Shown in pieces: positions 56,486-64,000 of a stretch of 64,000 nucleotides of DNA. The notes under the pieces are model-generated. The model made no database searches and was not told the DNA's origin. It saw nothing but the letters and a program-made list of their open reading frames with translations. Where the stretch lies: assembly GCF_004795105.1 (NCBI RefSeq), contig NZ_SSBL01000019.1:88549-152548 (forward strand). The letters run 5' to 3'. Numbering within the stretch: the stretch's first letter is position 1; each line of letters opens with the position of its first letter. The translations under genes were made by a program, and so were the position numbers. The stretch is from Streptomyces sp. A0642. Its GTDB lineage: Bacteria > Actinomycetota > Actinomycetes > Streptomycetales > Streptomycetaceae.

Positions 56486-56904
56486 ACCCCTTCGTCGAGC
56501 GGCATCTCAGGATCGCTGAGAGGCGTGGTCTGCTGCGGGGCGCGCGCTTGTCGGCGGTGCAGCAGTTCGGGCTGGAGCTGCTGATTCTGGCGGACGGGTG
56601 GAAGGCCAGCGAGGGGTGGGACGAGCGTCTGCGGATGGCTCTGGTGGCCGCCGGTGCCGACCCGGGTGACGTCTTCGCGGACATGCTGCCTGCCGAGGAC
56701 GTCGATCCGGCGCAGGACGCCGAATTGGACCTGGACTACTCGGCTGTGAACTGGGCTGAGGACGCCTCGGTGGATGAGTGGCAGCTCCTGCAGGAGCAGT
56801 TGGCCTCTACCCGCGTTTCGGTGCCCAGCACATCTCCAGAGGCCACTGACGGGCCAGTACTGCCCGAGGTTCCGGACGTTGACTTCGATCGGGAGTGGCA
56901 ATGA
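56464..56904 (+). CDS. Frameshift extension of tail assembly chaperone (T domain)
   Basis: Reached by -1 slip from 55964, this adds about 146 residues (SLRLDGLDPFVERHLRIAER onwards, then QFGLELLILADGWKASEGWD and a long acidic tail). The frame has no good start of its own near the slip and is open from 56464, as in lambda G/GT. The stop overlaps the tape-measure ATG. Fusion product is 55964-56904, about 313 residues. Confidence 0.85.
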   Translation, partial: SLRLDGLDPFVERHLRIAERRGLLRGARLSAVQQFGLELLILADGWKASEGWDERLRMALVAAGADPGDVFADMLPAEDVDPAQDAELDLDYSAVNWAEDASVDEWQLLQEQLASTRVSVPSTSPEATDGPVLPEVPDVDFDREWQ

Positions 56905-59072
56905 CGACGCCCACGCCAGGCAACGGGCTCGACGGAGCTGTACGCCAGCTGACGATGCTCGTCCAGGCCCTGTTGCACCAGCAGCAGACCCAGACGAACT
57001 TGCCGTCGTCGTCGGCGCAGATGCTGCGCCAGGCACGACAGAACCTGACTCCGGGGTCGGTGGCGGCGGGCCTGCTGGGCGGCGGAGTACCGTCTCCTGG
57101 TGCTCCGACGGGGGCTTGGCTACAGCAGGCCGCCATGTCACTGGTGAGTCAGGTTGCTCTGAATCAGCCGCGCCGCGCGCAGACGCCGCAGGGCCCGCCT
57201 GCTGGTCCAACTCCACCGACAGTTCCTCCCAGCCAGCCCGCCGTTACGCCGCCGTACCCGTACATGTGGGGGGCGCCATACGGAGGTGGCGGCGGGGGGT
57301 ACAACGGGCCTCAGCCGGGGCCGTACCCGGGGCCGATCGTGGCTCCGTCGCATCAGGGCGGCGGCGGTGGTGGCGGTACGGGCATCGGTTCGTGGGTGAA
57401 GTCGAGCCTGCCCCGGGTGGGCGCGATGGTCGGCGGGCCGTGGGGCGCTGTTGCCGGTACGGCCGTGGCGGCCGCTACAGGCATTCCGGCGGAGGTGCGT
57501 TCCCAGCGGGACAAGAACGCCTTCTACCAGTCGATCGAGGGTGGCTCGAACTTCGATGGCTTCGCGGAGCGCGCGCACGAGGAGGCATACCGGTGGACGA
57601 CATTCGGTGTGCTTTCCAGTGACGAGGCGCGGAAGGCGTTCAAGGGTGTCACCAAGCTGGGCTATAACTCCAAGGTGGAGGGCGGTGAGGGCCGCCAGGA
57701 CGCTCTCGATTTTATTTATCATGGCAAGACCCGGCGCGGTGCGACGGTGGACGAGAGCCTGCAGACACTTCAGGTTGCCTCGAAGAATGCACTGACGAAT
57801 TTCAATGATCTCTCGAATGCCTTGAATGAGGTATCCGACAGTGCGGGTAAGGCGGGTGTGAACTCGCAGATGGCACGTGCTGAATTCACCCAGCTGATGG
57901 ATGTTGCGAATAAGAGCGGATATGGGTCGTCGGCCGTCGGTGTGGCTGCACTCGAACAGCAGACGAAGAATTCTTACGGCCGCTCTTTTCAGGACATGGA
58001 TGTTTCGAAGCGGCTGGGTGTAAGCCACGCGTACATGGCTTCTTCTATCGCAGGTATTTCCGTGTCGGAGTATCTGACCTCTGGTCCGACCGCAAAGGGA
58101 GCAGCTGACCAGCTGCTCGACAGTGCGTCTGTACGGGCGGCGCTGAAGCCCGGTGTTGAGGCGTGGATCAAGGAGCAGATCTCCAAGAGCGGTGGGGACG
58201 TCTCAGAGGAGACCGCCACACAGATCGGCGAGGAGCTGATCCAGAAGTTCTACCCCAACGACGCCTTCGCGCTTGCGCAGGTGGTGGGGACCCTGTCCGG
58301 CAACGGCGGCCTGTCGCAGGATCCGGTGAAGGCAGCCACGTGGATCGTGCAGCAGTACAACGGCAAGGGTGCTGGAGCCACGGCCAGCAACATGAAGAAG
58401 CAGGACCAGAAGTCGCTGGAGAAGACCAGCGAGAGCAACCGCCTGCGGACGGACGTGAAGGAGAACCTGCGCCCGCACGCGTCCGGTGGTCGTGGCGGCG
58501 TCGTGACCGGTGCGCTGAAGGGCCTGGACAAGGAAACCTCCGGCGGCTTCCTCGGCTTCGGAGGAGACCCGTCCGACGCCGTGAGTGCATACGAGAAGTG
58601 GCACAAGAAGACCGGTGACGAGGACCCCGTCGTCTACAACCTCCTCAACAAGATCGATGGGGACGACAAGTCGAAGGTTGCCATTACGACAAAGGACGGG
58701 AAACGTGTCGTTTCCCTGACTGAGGCAATCAAGAATCACCGGAACGAGCTTGCTTCTGGGAAGGCCGTCGTCGTCGAGGGCGATAAGGCGGGCAAGTCCG
58801 TTGCCGAAATTCTCGGCGATGACAAGGTAGACCCTCTTCGCGATTTCTCGAAGGAGGCGAAGGCCAGTGGAAAGGTCGGCGAATCTTATGAGGAGTGGGA
58901 GAAGAAGCACACGACGAAGGACAAGAAGGGCAGGGAGAAGCTGGAGATCGGCCTGACGGCCGAGGCCCGGCGCCTGCTCACCGTCCTGGATTCCACCGGG
59001 GTCAACGGTTCGGCCGCGACTGCGAGCCCGCCCCTGAGTCCCTACCCGTCCAACCCGAGCTACCAGGAGTAG
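56901..59072 (+). CDS. Tape measure protein
   Basis: 723 residues. A helical start, a Pro/Gly/Gln-rich stretch (about 85-165), a small hydrophobic segment (about 170-193, VGAMVGGPWGAVAGTAVAAA) and long charged helices to the end. Position after the chaperone and this composition mark the tape measure. At about 1.5 A per residue it implies a tail of roughly 110 nm. Several sections (57700-58080, 58670-58880) have distinctly AT-richer codons than the rest. Confidence 0.8.
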   Translation: MTTPTPGNGLDGAVRQLTMLVQALLHQQQTQTNLPSSSAQMLRQARQNLTPGSVAAGLLGGGVPSPGAPTGAWLQQAAMSLVSQVALNQPRRAQTPQGPPAGPTPPTVPPSQPAVTPPYPYMWGAPYGGGGGGYNGPQPGPYPGPIVAPSHQGGGGGGGTGIGSWVKSSLPRVGAMVGGPWGAVAGTAVAAATGIPAEVRSQRDKNAFYQSIEGGSNFDGFAERAHEEAYRWTTFGVLSSDEARKAFKGVTKLGYNSKVEGGEGRQDALDFIYHGKTRRGATVDESLQTLQVASKNALTNFNDLSNALNEVSDSAGKAGVNSQMARAEFTQLMDVANKSGYGSSAVGVAALEQQTKNSYGRSFQDMDVSKRLGVSHAYMASSIAGISVSEYLTSGPTAKGAADQLLDSASVRAALKPGVEAWIKEQISKSGGDVSEETATQIGEELIQKFYPNDAFALAQVVGTLSGNGGLSQDPVKAATWIVQQYNGKGAGATASNMKKQDQKSLEKTSESNRLRTDVKENLRPHASGGRGGVVTGALKGLDKETSGGFLGFGGDPSDAVSAYEKWHKKTGDEDPVVYNLLNKIDGDDKSKVAITTKDGKRVVSLTEAIKNHRNELASGKAVVVEGDKAGKSVAEILGDDKVDPLRDFSKEAKASGKVGESYEEWEKKHTTKDKKGREKLEIGLTAEARRLLTVLDSTGVNGSAATASPPLSPYPSNPSYQE

Positions 59073-59075
59073 GCC

Positions 59076-59738
59076 GTGGCCCTCGCGTCCCTGGGCTTTC
59101 CCGGCGGCCCTCAGCTCACCTTTCGGCTCAACCCGAGCTCCATCGACTGGGGCTTCGACATCCACACCAGCGTCACGGACACCGTCGGCGGCCGCGTCGT
59201 ACAGATCACCGGAGCCACGCTTCGGGACCTGACTGTCGTGGGGTACCTGGGCGAGAACCACAAGGCCGGAGCGTCCCCTGACGGCAACAGTGACCACGCT
59301 GGAGCCTCCTGGAGGCTCCACGAGGCGTTCATCGCCCGGTGCCGGGCCATCATGCAGCACCAGGCGCGGGACTCCCGAACGCCTGGAAAGATGCACGCTC
59401 CGGCCACCTTCAACTATCCGGGCCGGGGCTGGCGTTGGCAGGTCTACCTCAAGGCCGTCCAGGACCTGGACGGCGCGGGCAGCATCGAGCACCGCACCGG
59501 CAAGTTCTCCCACGGCTACCAGCTCACCATGTTCATCGTCCAGGGCGGCTCGGACTCCCTGGTCAAGGCCGGGTCCTCCATGAGCGAGATCGACGCGGCG
59601 CAGGCCAGCGCCATCGCCTCGTACATCAAGCGCATCAGCGAGGGCATCGGCTGGCGGCAGAGCGAGTACAACGGCCCGATGGACCGCAACACCACCGACC
59701 CCAGCACTGTTGACAGCGACGAAGGGCAGAAGGACTGA
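59076..59738 (+). CDS. Baseplate/tail-tip protein
   Basis: 220 residues from GTG 59076 (CAGGAG upstream). FPGGPQLTFRLNPSSIDWGF then HTSVTDTVGGRVVQITGATL is typical of small tail-tip proteins that cap the tube and bind the hub. It overlaps the next gene by 1 nt. The function is inferred from position after the tape measure. Confidence 0.6.
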   Translation: MALASLGFPGGPQLTFRLNPSSIDWGFDIHTSVTDTVGGRVVQITGATLRDLTVVGYLGENHKAGASPDGNSDHAGASWRLHEAFIARCRAIMQHQARDSRTPGKMHAPATFNYPGRGWRWQVYLKAVQDLDGAGSIEHRTGKFSHGYQLTMFIVQGGSDSLVKAGSSMSEIDAAQASAIASYIKRISEGIGWRQSEYNGPMDRNTTDPSTVDSDEGQKD

Positions 59739-59983
59739 TGGCTGATCAATGGGGTTCCGACGTGCCCGTGTCGATGCCGCAGCCGCTGCCGCCCGGCGTC
59801 GTCGGCGTTGTGCCCATGGGCGGGTTCACGATGACGGAGCAGGGGCTGTTCCCGGACCTGTCCTCCGCCGACCACGAGCGCCTGTCGCGGCCGACGTACG
59901 CGCCGTACGACCCGTTGCACCTGCAGACCGAGGACGTGCCGGAGCCGGAGGAGGAGCAGTGGCAGACACGCGCCGGGGGCTGA
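59738..59983 (+). CDS. Small tail-region protein
   Basis: 81 residues, Pro-rich with an acidic tail (TEDVPEPEEEQWQTRAGG). It overlaps both neighbours; the following gene starts inside it in another frame. No family is recognised. Confidence 0.55.
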   Translation: MADQWGSDVPVSMPQPLPPGVVGVVPMGGFTMTEQGLFPDLSSADHERLSRPTYAPYDPLHLQTEDVPEPEEEQWQTRAGG

Positions 59984-60615
59984 ACTGCAGCCTGTCGTAT
60001 CCGAACGGCAAGAGCACGGCCAGCATGCGGGTGCGGGTCGACATGGTCGGACACGGGCTGACGATGGTCGCGGACGAGTCCATGGGACGCAACTCCCGGG
60101 CCTACTACCCGCACCGGCTGGCGCCCGCGCGCTTCTACCTGCGGGTGCTGCTCAAGGGATACGCCGAGCGCAAGAGCTTCGCGGACTGGATGCAGCGCTA
60201 CGCCGACTACGTCATGAACCCGGGCCTGCCGGGCGGGGCGAAGTTTCCCGACATGCGGGTCCTGCTGCCCGCCCGGAACTTCGACCGTGAGGGTGTGCCG
60301 CTCACCGGCTTCGAGTGGGGCGACGCGATCGGGGCGATGATGTGGACTCCGACGATCACGTTCGAGACGACCAGAGAGCCCCAGGACACCGAGGGGTGGG
60401 CGACCAGCACCTTCGAGCACGCCGCCGACCCGGACATGAAGTACTTCTGGCCCATGGGTACACAGCTCGGCGGCAATGCCGTCCCCTCGGGTAACTACAC
60501 GAACATCATCGACGGAAGCGACGGCGGCTCTGATCAGGGGCAGGGCCAGCTCCCGCCCATTCAGTACACCGAGGACCTTCCCGGGCCGTGGGCCCGGGAA
60601 GACTACGGAAGCTGA
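59959..60615 (+). CDS. Baseplate protein
   Basis: 218 residues from GTG 59959 with GGAGGAG 5 nt upstream; the gene starts inside the preceding one. NCSLSYPNGKSTASMRVRVD, YYPHRLAPARFYLRVLLKGY and WTPTITFETTREPQDTEG suggest a baseplate or hub-binding beta protein. It is the last forward gene before the reverse-strand gene at 60627. Confidence 0.6.
   Translation: MADTRRGLNCSLSYPNGKSTASMRVRVDMVGHGLTMVADESMGRNSRAYYPHRLAPARFYLRVLLKGYAERKSFADWMQRYADYVMNPGLPGGAKFPDMRVLLPARNFDREGVPLTGFEWGDAIGAMMWTPTITFETTREPQDTEGWATSTFEHAADPDMKYFWPMGTQLGGNAVPSGNYTNIIDGSDGGSDQGQGQLPPIQYTEDLPGPWAREDYGS
60577..60601. terminator. Hairpin within the end of the baseplate gene
   Basis: CTTCCCGGGCC and its perfect 11-bp complement with a 3-nt loop, 12 nt before the stop at 60615 and between convergent genes. 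Confidence 0.45.
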
Positions 60616-60626
60616 TCGTGTTCGTC

Positions 60627-61163
60627 TCAGGCGGTCTGCGGAGTGCTGGGGGCTGGTGCCACAACCTCGTCCTCGTCCCAGCCTCCATCCCCACGGCACT
60701 GGGGGCACCACGGAGACAGCCTGCCGTGAATCTCGGTGGCCCACATGTCCAGGATGACGACCGCCATCAGGACGTCGTGTGCGGCTCGCTCCGCCGGACC
60801 TCCCCCCAATAGGCTGGATCCGAGAAGCAGCGCAACCCATACGACAGTGAGCACAACGACACGTCGAGGAGTGGCGCGGACTCGATGATGGTGCCTCAGC
60901 CAGACTCCGCGCCTCTGAGCCTGCCCATCAGCGTCCAGCGGCATCTGTTCCACGCAGGTCTCGCACAGCGCCCCGCGACTATGGGCGAGCCAGAAGAAGA
61001 CCCCCACGATGATGAGCGCTGTGGCTGCGGTGGATGCCGCCAGACCGAGAAAGCCGTCGGGAAGGGTCCAGGCGACAACGTGGCTGATCACGATTGAAGC
61101 GGTGTAGAGCGGTAGTCCGAGGTGGCGGTGCGGTGAGTTCGCGAACGGTAGCGGAATACGCAT
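60627..61163 (-). CDS. Reverse-strand membrane protein with Cys pairs
   Basis: 178 residues with about three membrane helices (17-35, 40-60, 103-121) and Cys pairs CETC and CPQC on the same side. AGGAG lies before the ATG. Proteins of this type occur in Streptomyces chromosomes and mobile elements. Here it is an isolated reverse-strand gene between baseplate genes, probably expressed outside the late programme, for example in the lysogen. Confidence 0.65.
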   Translation of the reverse strand: MRIPLPFANSPHRHLGLPLYTASIVISHVVAWTLPDGFLGLAASTAATALIIVGVFFWLAHSRGALCETCVEQMPLDADGQAQRRGVWLRHHHRVRATPRRVVVLTVVWVALLLGSSLLGGGPAERAAHDVLMAVVILDMWATEIHGRLSPWCPQCRGDGGWDEDEVVAPAPSTPQTA

Positions 61164-61238
61164 CTGAGGTATCTCCTAGGCGGGGTGGGAGATCGCCGAT
61201 TCTTCCACAACGGCGCGCCTCCGGCTGACGTGTTCGTC

Positions 61239-61273
61239 GTGTCCGCCGCCGCCGCTCCGGCTTGAAGGGGCGG
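61239..61273 (+). promoter_or_regulatory. Bipartite late element 17
   Basis: GTGTCC, 19 nt, GAAGGGGCGG, 12 nt before the TTG at 61286. It is the most divergent copy, accepted because the spacing and position fit. Confidence 0.4.
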
Positions 61274-61285
61274 AGGTGGTCCCCC

Positions 61286-63763
61286 TTGCCGAACTTCGTC
61301 CTGGCGCCAGGCGTGAAGGTGTACGTCGCGACCCAGAAGCACGGGATCATCGACGTGTCCGACGACCTCGTCGAGGGTTCGATGGTTCGACGTTCTGATG
61401 GTGTGAGCTCGTTCTCATTCTCACTGCAGAACGCGCGCCGGAAGTACGACGGCGTGATGGCTCCGAACGACCGCATCAGCGTGCAGATGAAGCGGCTGAA
61501 GTGGGTTCAGGTCTACACCGGCTACCTGAACAAGGTGCCCCTGCTCACGGCCTGGCCGCGCGTCGTCCACCTCACCTCGTCGTGCTCGCTCAAGCGGCTG
61601 CAGTACTGGTACTGGGACTCGCACACCGAGGCGTCGCAGACCATGGTCCGCCAGGCTCTGGAGGACGCGGGGAAAGACTCCGGCGTCTCGGACGGCGGCA
61701 TGACCAATGTCGCCCTGACGGTCCTCAAGAAGGTCGTCGGATGGCCGTCGTCCAAGGCCCACATCGCAGCCATCCCAGGGAACTGGTTCGGTGTCGTCGA
61801 GGCCCTGGCCAAGCAGATCGATGCGGAGCTGACCGGCGCCGACGAGATCGCGCGCACGCTCTTCGAATCGCTCGGCACGGCCTCCGTGGGCGCGGGCGGT
61901 GCCGACTCCAGCGCGCTCACGGGTAAGTACGGCGGCTTCGACAGCGCATCCCAGAAGGCCAACGCCGCCACGATCTACTCCGTCGGCAAGCAGGTTGGCG
62001 CCAGCACCCGCGACTGCATCATCGCAATCATGACGGCGATGCAGGAATCCGGCCTGAACAACCTTGACCACGGCGACCGGGATTCGCTGGGGCTGTTCCA
62101 GCAGCGGCCCAGCCAGGGTTGGGGCACCAAGGCCGAGATCATGAATCCTGAGTACTCGTCGAAGAAGTTCTACGAGGTGCTGTTCAAGGTCAAGAACCGG
62201 GACAAGCTGGAAATGTGGGAGGTCTGCCAGAAGGTCCAGCGTTCCGGTGTGCCCCGGGCGTACGAGAAGCACGAGAAGCCTGCGACGGCCATGGTCCGGG
62301 ACCTGGAGAAGGGCGGGGGCGGCAACGACGACCTCACGTCCAAGCCGCAGGGGACCACGAGCGGCCTGGCGCTGGCACAGCTCGCCGTCAACTTCTGCAA
62401 CAAGTACCCGAACATCCCGTACACCCAGAAGTACGGAGGCACGCAGCTCTCGATCCTGAGCGCTGAACCGCCGCCGGGCCTGGACTGCAGCTCGTTCATT
62501 CAGGCGATGGTCCTGCGGGCCATGGGCAGTCTCTACAACCTGCCGCGCGTCGCCTCGGCGCAGGCTGCCTTCTGTAAGCGGGTCTCGGTAGCGACGGCGC
62601 TGAAGACGCCGGGGGCGTTGGTCTTCAAGGGCGGCTCGATCGCGTCCATCCATCACGTGGAGATGTCGCTGGGGGACGGCCAGAACACGATCGGAGCGCA
62701 CCGGCGCGGGGCGCAGCCGCACGACGTCGGAGTCAACCCTCCGCTCCCAGCCAGCTACTGGGACTTCGGCGGCTTCCTGCCGCGCATCGCGTACACGACG
62801 GGCGCGGGCGGAGTGATCTTCGACGGAGTCGACGGCGGGACAGAGATCCCTGAAGCCACGGATCCTGGCATCGAGCTGGTCACGGGCGCGGACGCGCCCG
62901 GCTACAACCCGGACGACCCGTTCGACAAGCTCTTCGGCGACAACGCGTGGCTGCCGATCTCTACTGCCGAGAACGACCCAAACTACATGATGGCGCAAGC
63001 CCTGGCCGGGCCTCGCGCGCTCCTCAATGACCAGCCGCTACTCCCGTATTTGAAGAACCTGTTCAACTCGACGATGCGGAGCTTCTGCTCGGCGCCGAAC
63101 GGGGACCTGATCGCTTGGTACCCGGACTACTACGGGATGTGGGGCACGGCGGCGAAGATGGTGATCCAGCCGATCGAGGTCCAGGACTTCGAGGTGAGCT
63201 GGAGCGACGACTACATGGTCACGCACCAGTTCGTGGTGACGGCCCCTTTCGGGACGAATGTCTTCGATCCGTCCACGGGCACTCCGCAGTCCGCCATCGG
63301 TAACGACTACCTCAACCAGATGGCCGCCCTCACGACCGGCGTTGTAACGATTGACTTCCCCGGCGTCTGGAAGGCGCTGTTCGGTATGGATATGACCGAG
63401 AAGGAGGCGAAGGCGTACGCGGACTGGATCAAGCAGCGCTTCGGTGCCCGGCCGGACTATCAGCAGCTGCCTGGCCTGATCGGACCGAAGGCGCAGTTGT
63501 TCTCGGCGATCTTCCTGTTCATGCGGCAGTTCGCCTACCAGTACTCGGCCAGCGTGCCGCTTACGTTCATGCCGGAGCTCTATCCAGGGATGATCATGCA
63601 GATTCCGGAATTCAACTTCCAGGCGTACATCACCACCGTGACGCACAACTTCCGCTTCGGGGAGGGCGGTGGCTTCTCCACCTCGGTCGCCATCGCGGCC
63701 CCGGCCCGGCTCACCGGCAAGGGCAACAAGCTGCTGGGCCTGCCGATGGCGGGTGGAGCGTGA
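61286..63763 (+). CDS. Tail hub with two cell-wall hydrolase domains
   Basis: 825 residues from TTG 61286, chosen because GGAGGTGG (61272-61279) is 6 nt upstream. Residues 1-190 are a hub-type barrel. About 220-330 is a lysozyme/transglycosylase-like domain: QESGLNNLDHGDRDSLGLFQ with Glu about 254. About 360-510 is NlpC/P60-like: GLDCSSFIQAMVLRAMG with Cys about 401, and SIHHVEMSLGDGQNT with His about 456. The C-terminal 240 residues return to hub-like beta structure. It should pierce the peptidoglycan during DNA entry. Confidence 0.85.
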   Translation: MPNFVLAPGVKVYVATQKHGIIDVSDDLVEGSMVRRSDGVSSFSFSLQNARRKYDGVMAPNDRISVQMKRLKWVQVYTGYLNKVPLLTAWPRVVHLTSSCSLKRLQYWYWDSHTEASQTMVRQALEDAGKDSGVSDGGMTNVALTVLKKVVGWPSSKAHIAAIPGNWFGVVEALAKQIDAELTGADEIARTLFESLGTASVGAGGADSSALTGKYGGFDSASQKANAATIYSVGKQVGASTRDCIIAIMTAMQESGLNNLDHGDRDSLGLFQQRPSQGWGTKAEIMNPEYSSKKFYEVLFKVKNRDKLEMWEVCQKVQRSGVPRAYEKHEKPATAMVRDLEKGGGGNDDLTSKPQGTTSGLALAQLAVNFCNKYPNIPYTQKYGGTQLSILSAEPPPGLDCSSFIQAMVLRAMGSLYNLPRVASAQAAFCKRVSVATALKTPGALVFKGGSIASIHHVEMSLGDGQNTIGAHRRGAQPHDVGVNPPLPASYWDFGGFLPRIAYTTGAGGVIFDGVDGGTEIPEATDPGIELVTGADAPGYNPDDPFDKLFGDNAWLPISTAENDPNYMMAQALAGPRALLNDQPLLPYLKNLFNSTMRSFCSAPNGDLIAWYPDYYGMWGTAAKMVIQPIEVQDFEVSWSDDYMVTHQFVVTAPFGTNVFDPSTGTPQSAIGNDYLNQMAALTTGVVTIDFPGVWKALFGMDMTEKEAKAYADWIKQRFGARPDYQQLPGLIGPKAQLFSAIFLFMRQFAYQYSASVPLTFMPELYPGMIMQIPEFNFQAYITTVTHNFRFGEGGGFSTSVAIAAPARLTGKGNKLLGLPMAGGA

Positions 63764-64000
63764 GGCCCGGCGACAGCGCGACGTACGGCATCGGCTGGAC
63801 CTTCAAGCAGATCGTGATCCGCGAGATCGACTGGACTCGCGGCCGGGCCTACGCCGTCGACACCGAGGGGCAGCAGATCGAGGTCGCCACATCGGTACGT
63901 CGCACGGGTCTGACGCCGGAGGTTGGCCAGACGTGGCTGGTGGACCGGACCTTCGGGCCGTACACCTTCGTCGCTCTGATCTCCCACGAGCCCCCGGCCT
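63760..64000 (+). CDS. Baseplate-region protein, truncated by the window end
   Basis: GTG 63760 overlaps the hub stop by 4 nt. The visible 80 residues (YGIGWTFKQIVIREIDWTRG, ...) look like a small baseplate beta-barrel protein; the 3' end lies outside the window. Confidence 0.55.
   Translation, partial: MRPGDSATYGIGWTFKQIVIREIDWTRGRAYAVDTEGQQIEVATSVRRTGLTPEVGQTWLVDRTFGPYTFVALISHEPPA

Noticed and set aside
59738..59983. Possible frameshift joining 59738 and 59959
   Set aside because: No slippery heptamer is visible in the overlap, and the second gene has its own strong GGAGGAG at proper distance from GTG 59959.
1..64000. tRNA genes, CRISPR arrays, insertion sequences or an attachment site
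   Set aside because: I saw no cloverleaf with a T-arm consensus, no regularly spaced repeats, no transposase motif and no integrase gene. A tRNA or att scan would be decisive.

Overview
This window is a GC-rich (roughly two-thirds G+C by eye) piece of a tailed, contractile-tail bacteriophage or phage-plasmid of an actinobacterium. Streptomyces is the most likely host: codon use, GTG/TTG starts, and the flavour of the small accessory genes (a DUF6283-like protein, a MAB_1171c/DUF6545-like membrane protein, EspR-like HTH proteins) all fit. Portal, prohead protease, major capsid protein, tail sheath, tail tube, a frameshifted tail chaperone, tape measure and a tail hub are present. No terminase, DNA polymerase, helicase, integrase or tRNA gene was recognised, so the genome must extend beyond the window.

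Left arm (1-19.7 kb): about 38 small, tightly packed, forward-strand genes, mostly of unknown function and many with CxxC zinc-ribbon knuckles. Exceptions are a DUF6283-like protein, a PASTA-type lipoprotein, a secreted NlpC/P60 peptidase and a dCTP deaminase. Several units start with a recurring start-associated sequence (CTCGACCCGCCACGAGGAG) just before the start codon. Three carry the same 20-bp palindrome (AGCGCAC-N6-GTGCGCT) fused to a TAAGGT -10-like hexamer.

First structural block and lysis (19.7-36 kb): a coiled-coil protein, Pro/Gly-rich structural candidates, portal, a pectate-lyase/GDPD tailspike, CHAP endolysin, an XhlA-like membrane protein and a large SWIM zinc-finger protein.

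Reverse-strand island (36.1-39.2 kb): EspR-like regulator, ImmA/IrrE metallopeptidase, seven-helix membrane protein and PAP2-like membrane phosphatase, translated from 39.2 kb leftwards. A divergent control region carries a 13-bp inverted repeat.

Head, neck and tail (39.5-64 kb): a small holin-like protein, prohead protease fused to extra domains, scaffold candidate, decoration candidate, major capsid protein, FN3 protein, neck proteins, ThyX, an Arr-like ADP-ribosyltransferase candidate, tail terminator, sheath, tube, G/GT chaperone pair with a GGGAAAA slippery site, tape measure and baseplate genes ending in a hub with two cell-wall hydrolase domains.

The right two-thirds have their own regulatory code. 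I count 17 copies of a bipartite element, CTGTCC-N18-20-(T/C)A(A/G)GGGGTGA, each just upstream of a structural or lysis unit, often just after a strong terminator hairpin. At five of them the ribosome-binding site is the 3' arm of a hairpin whose 5' arm lies upstream of the element's second block. This suggests that only transcripts started at the element are well translated. All functions are inferred from sequence reading alone; no database search was run.
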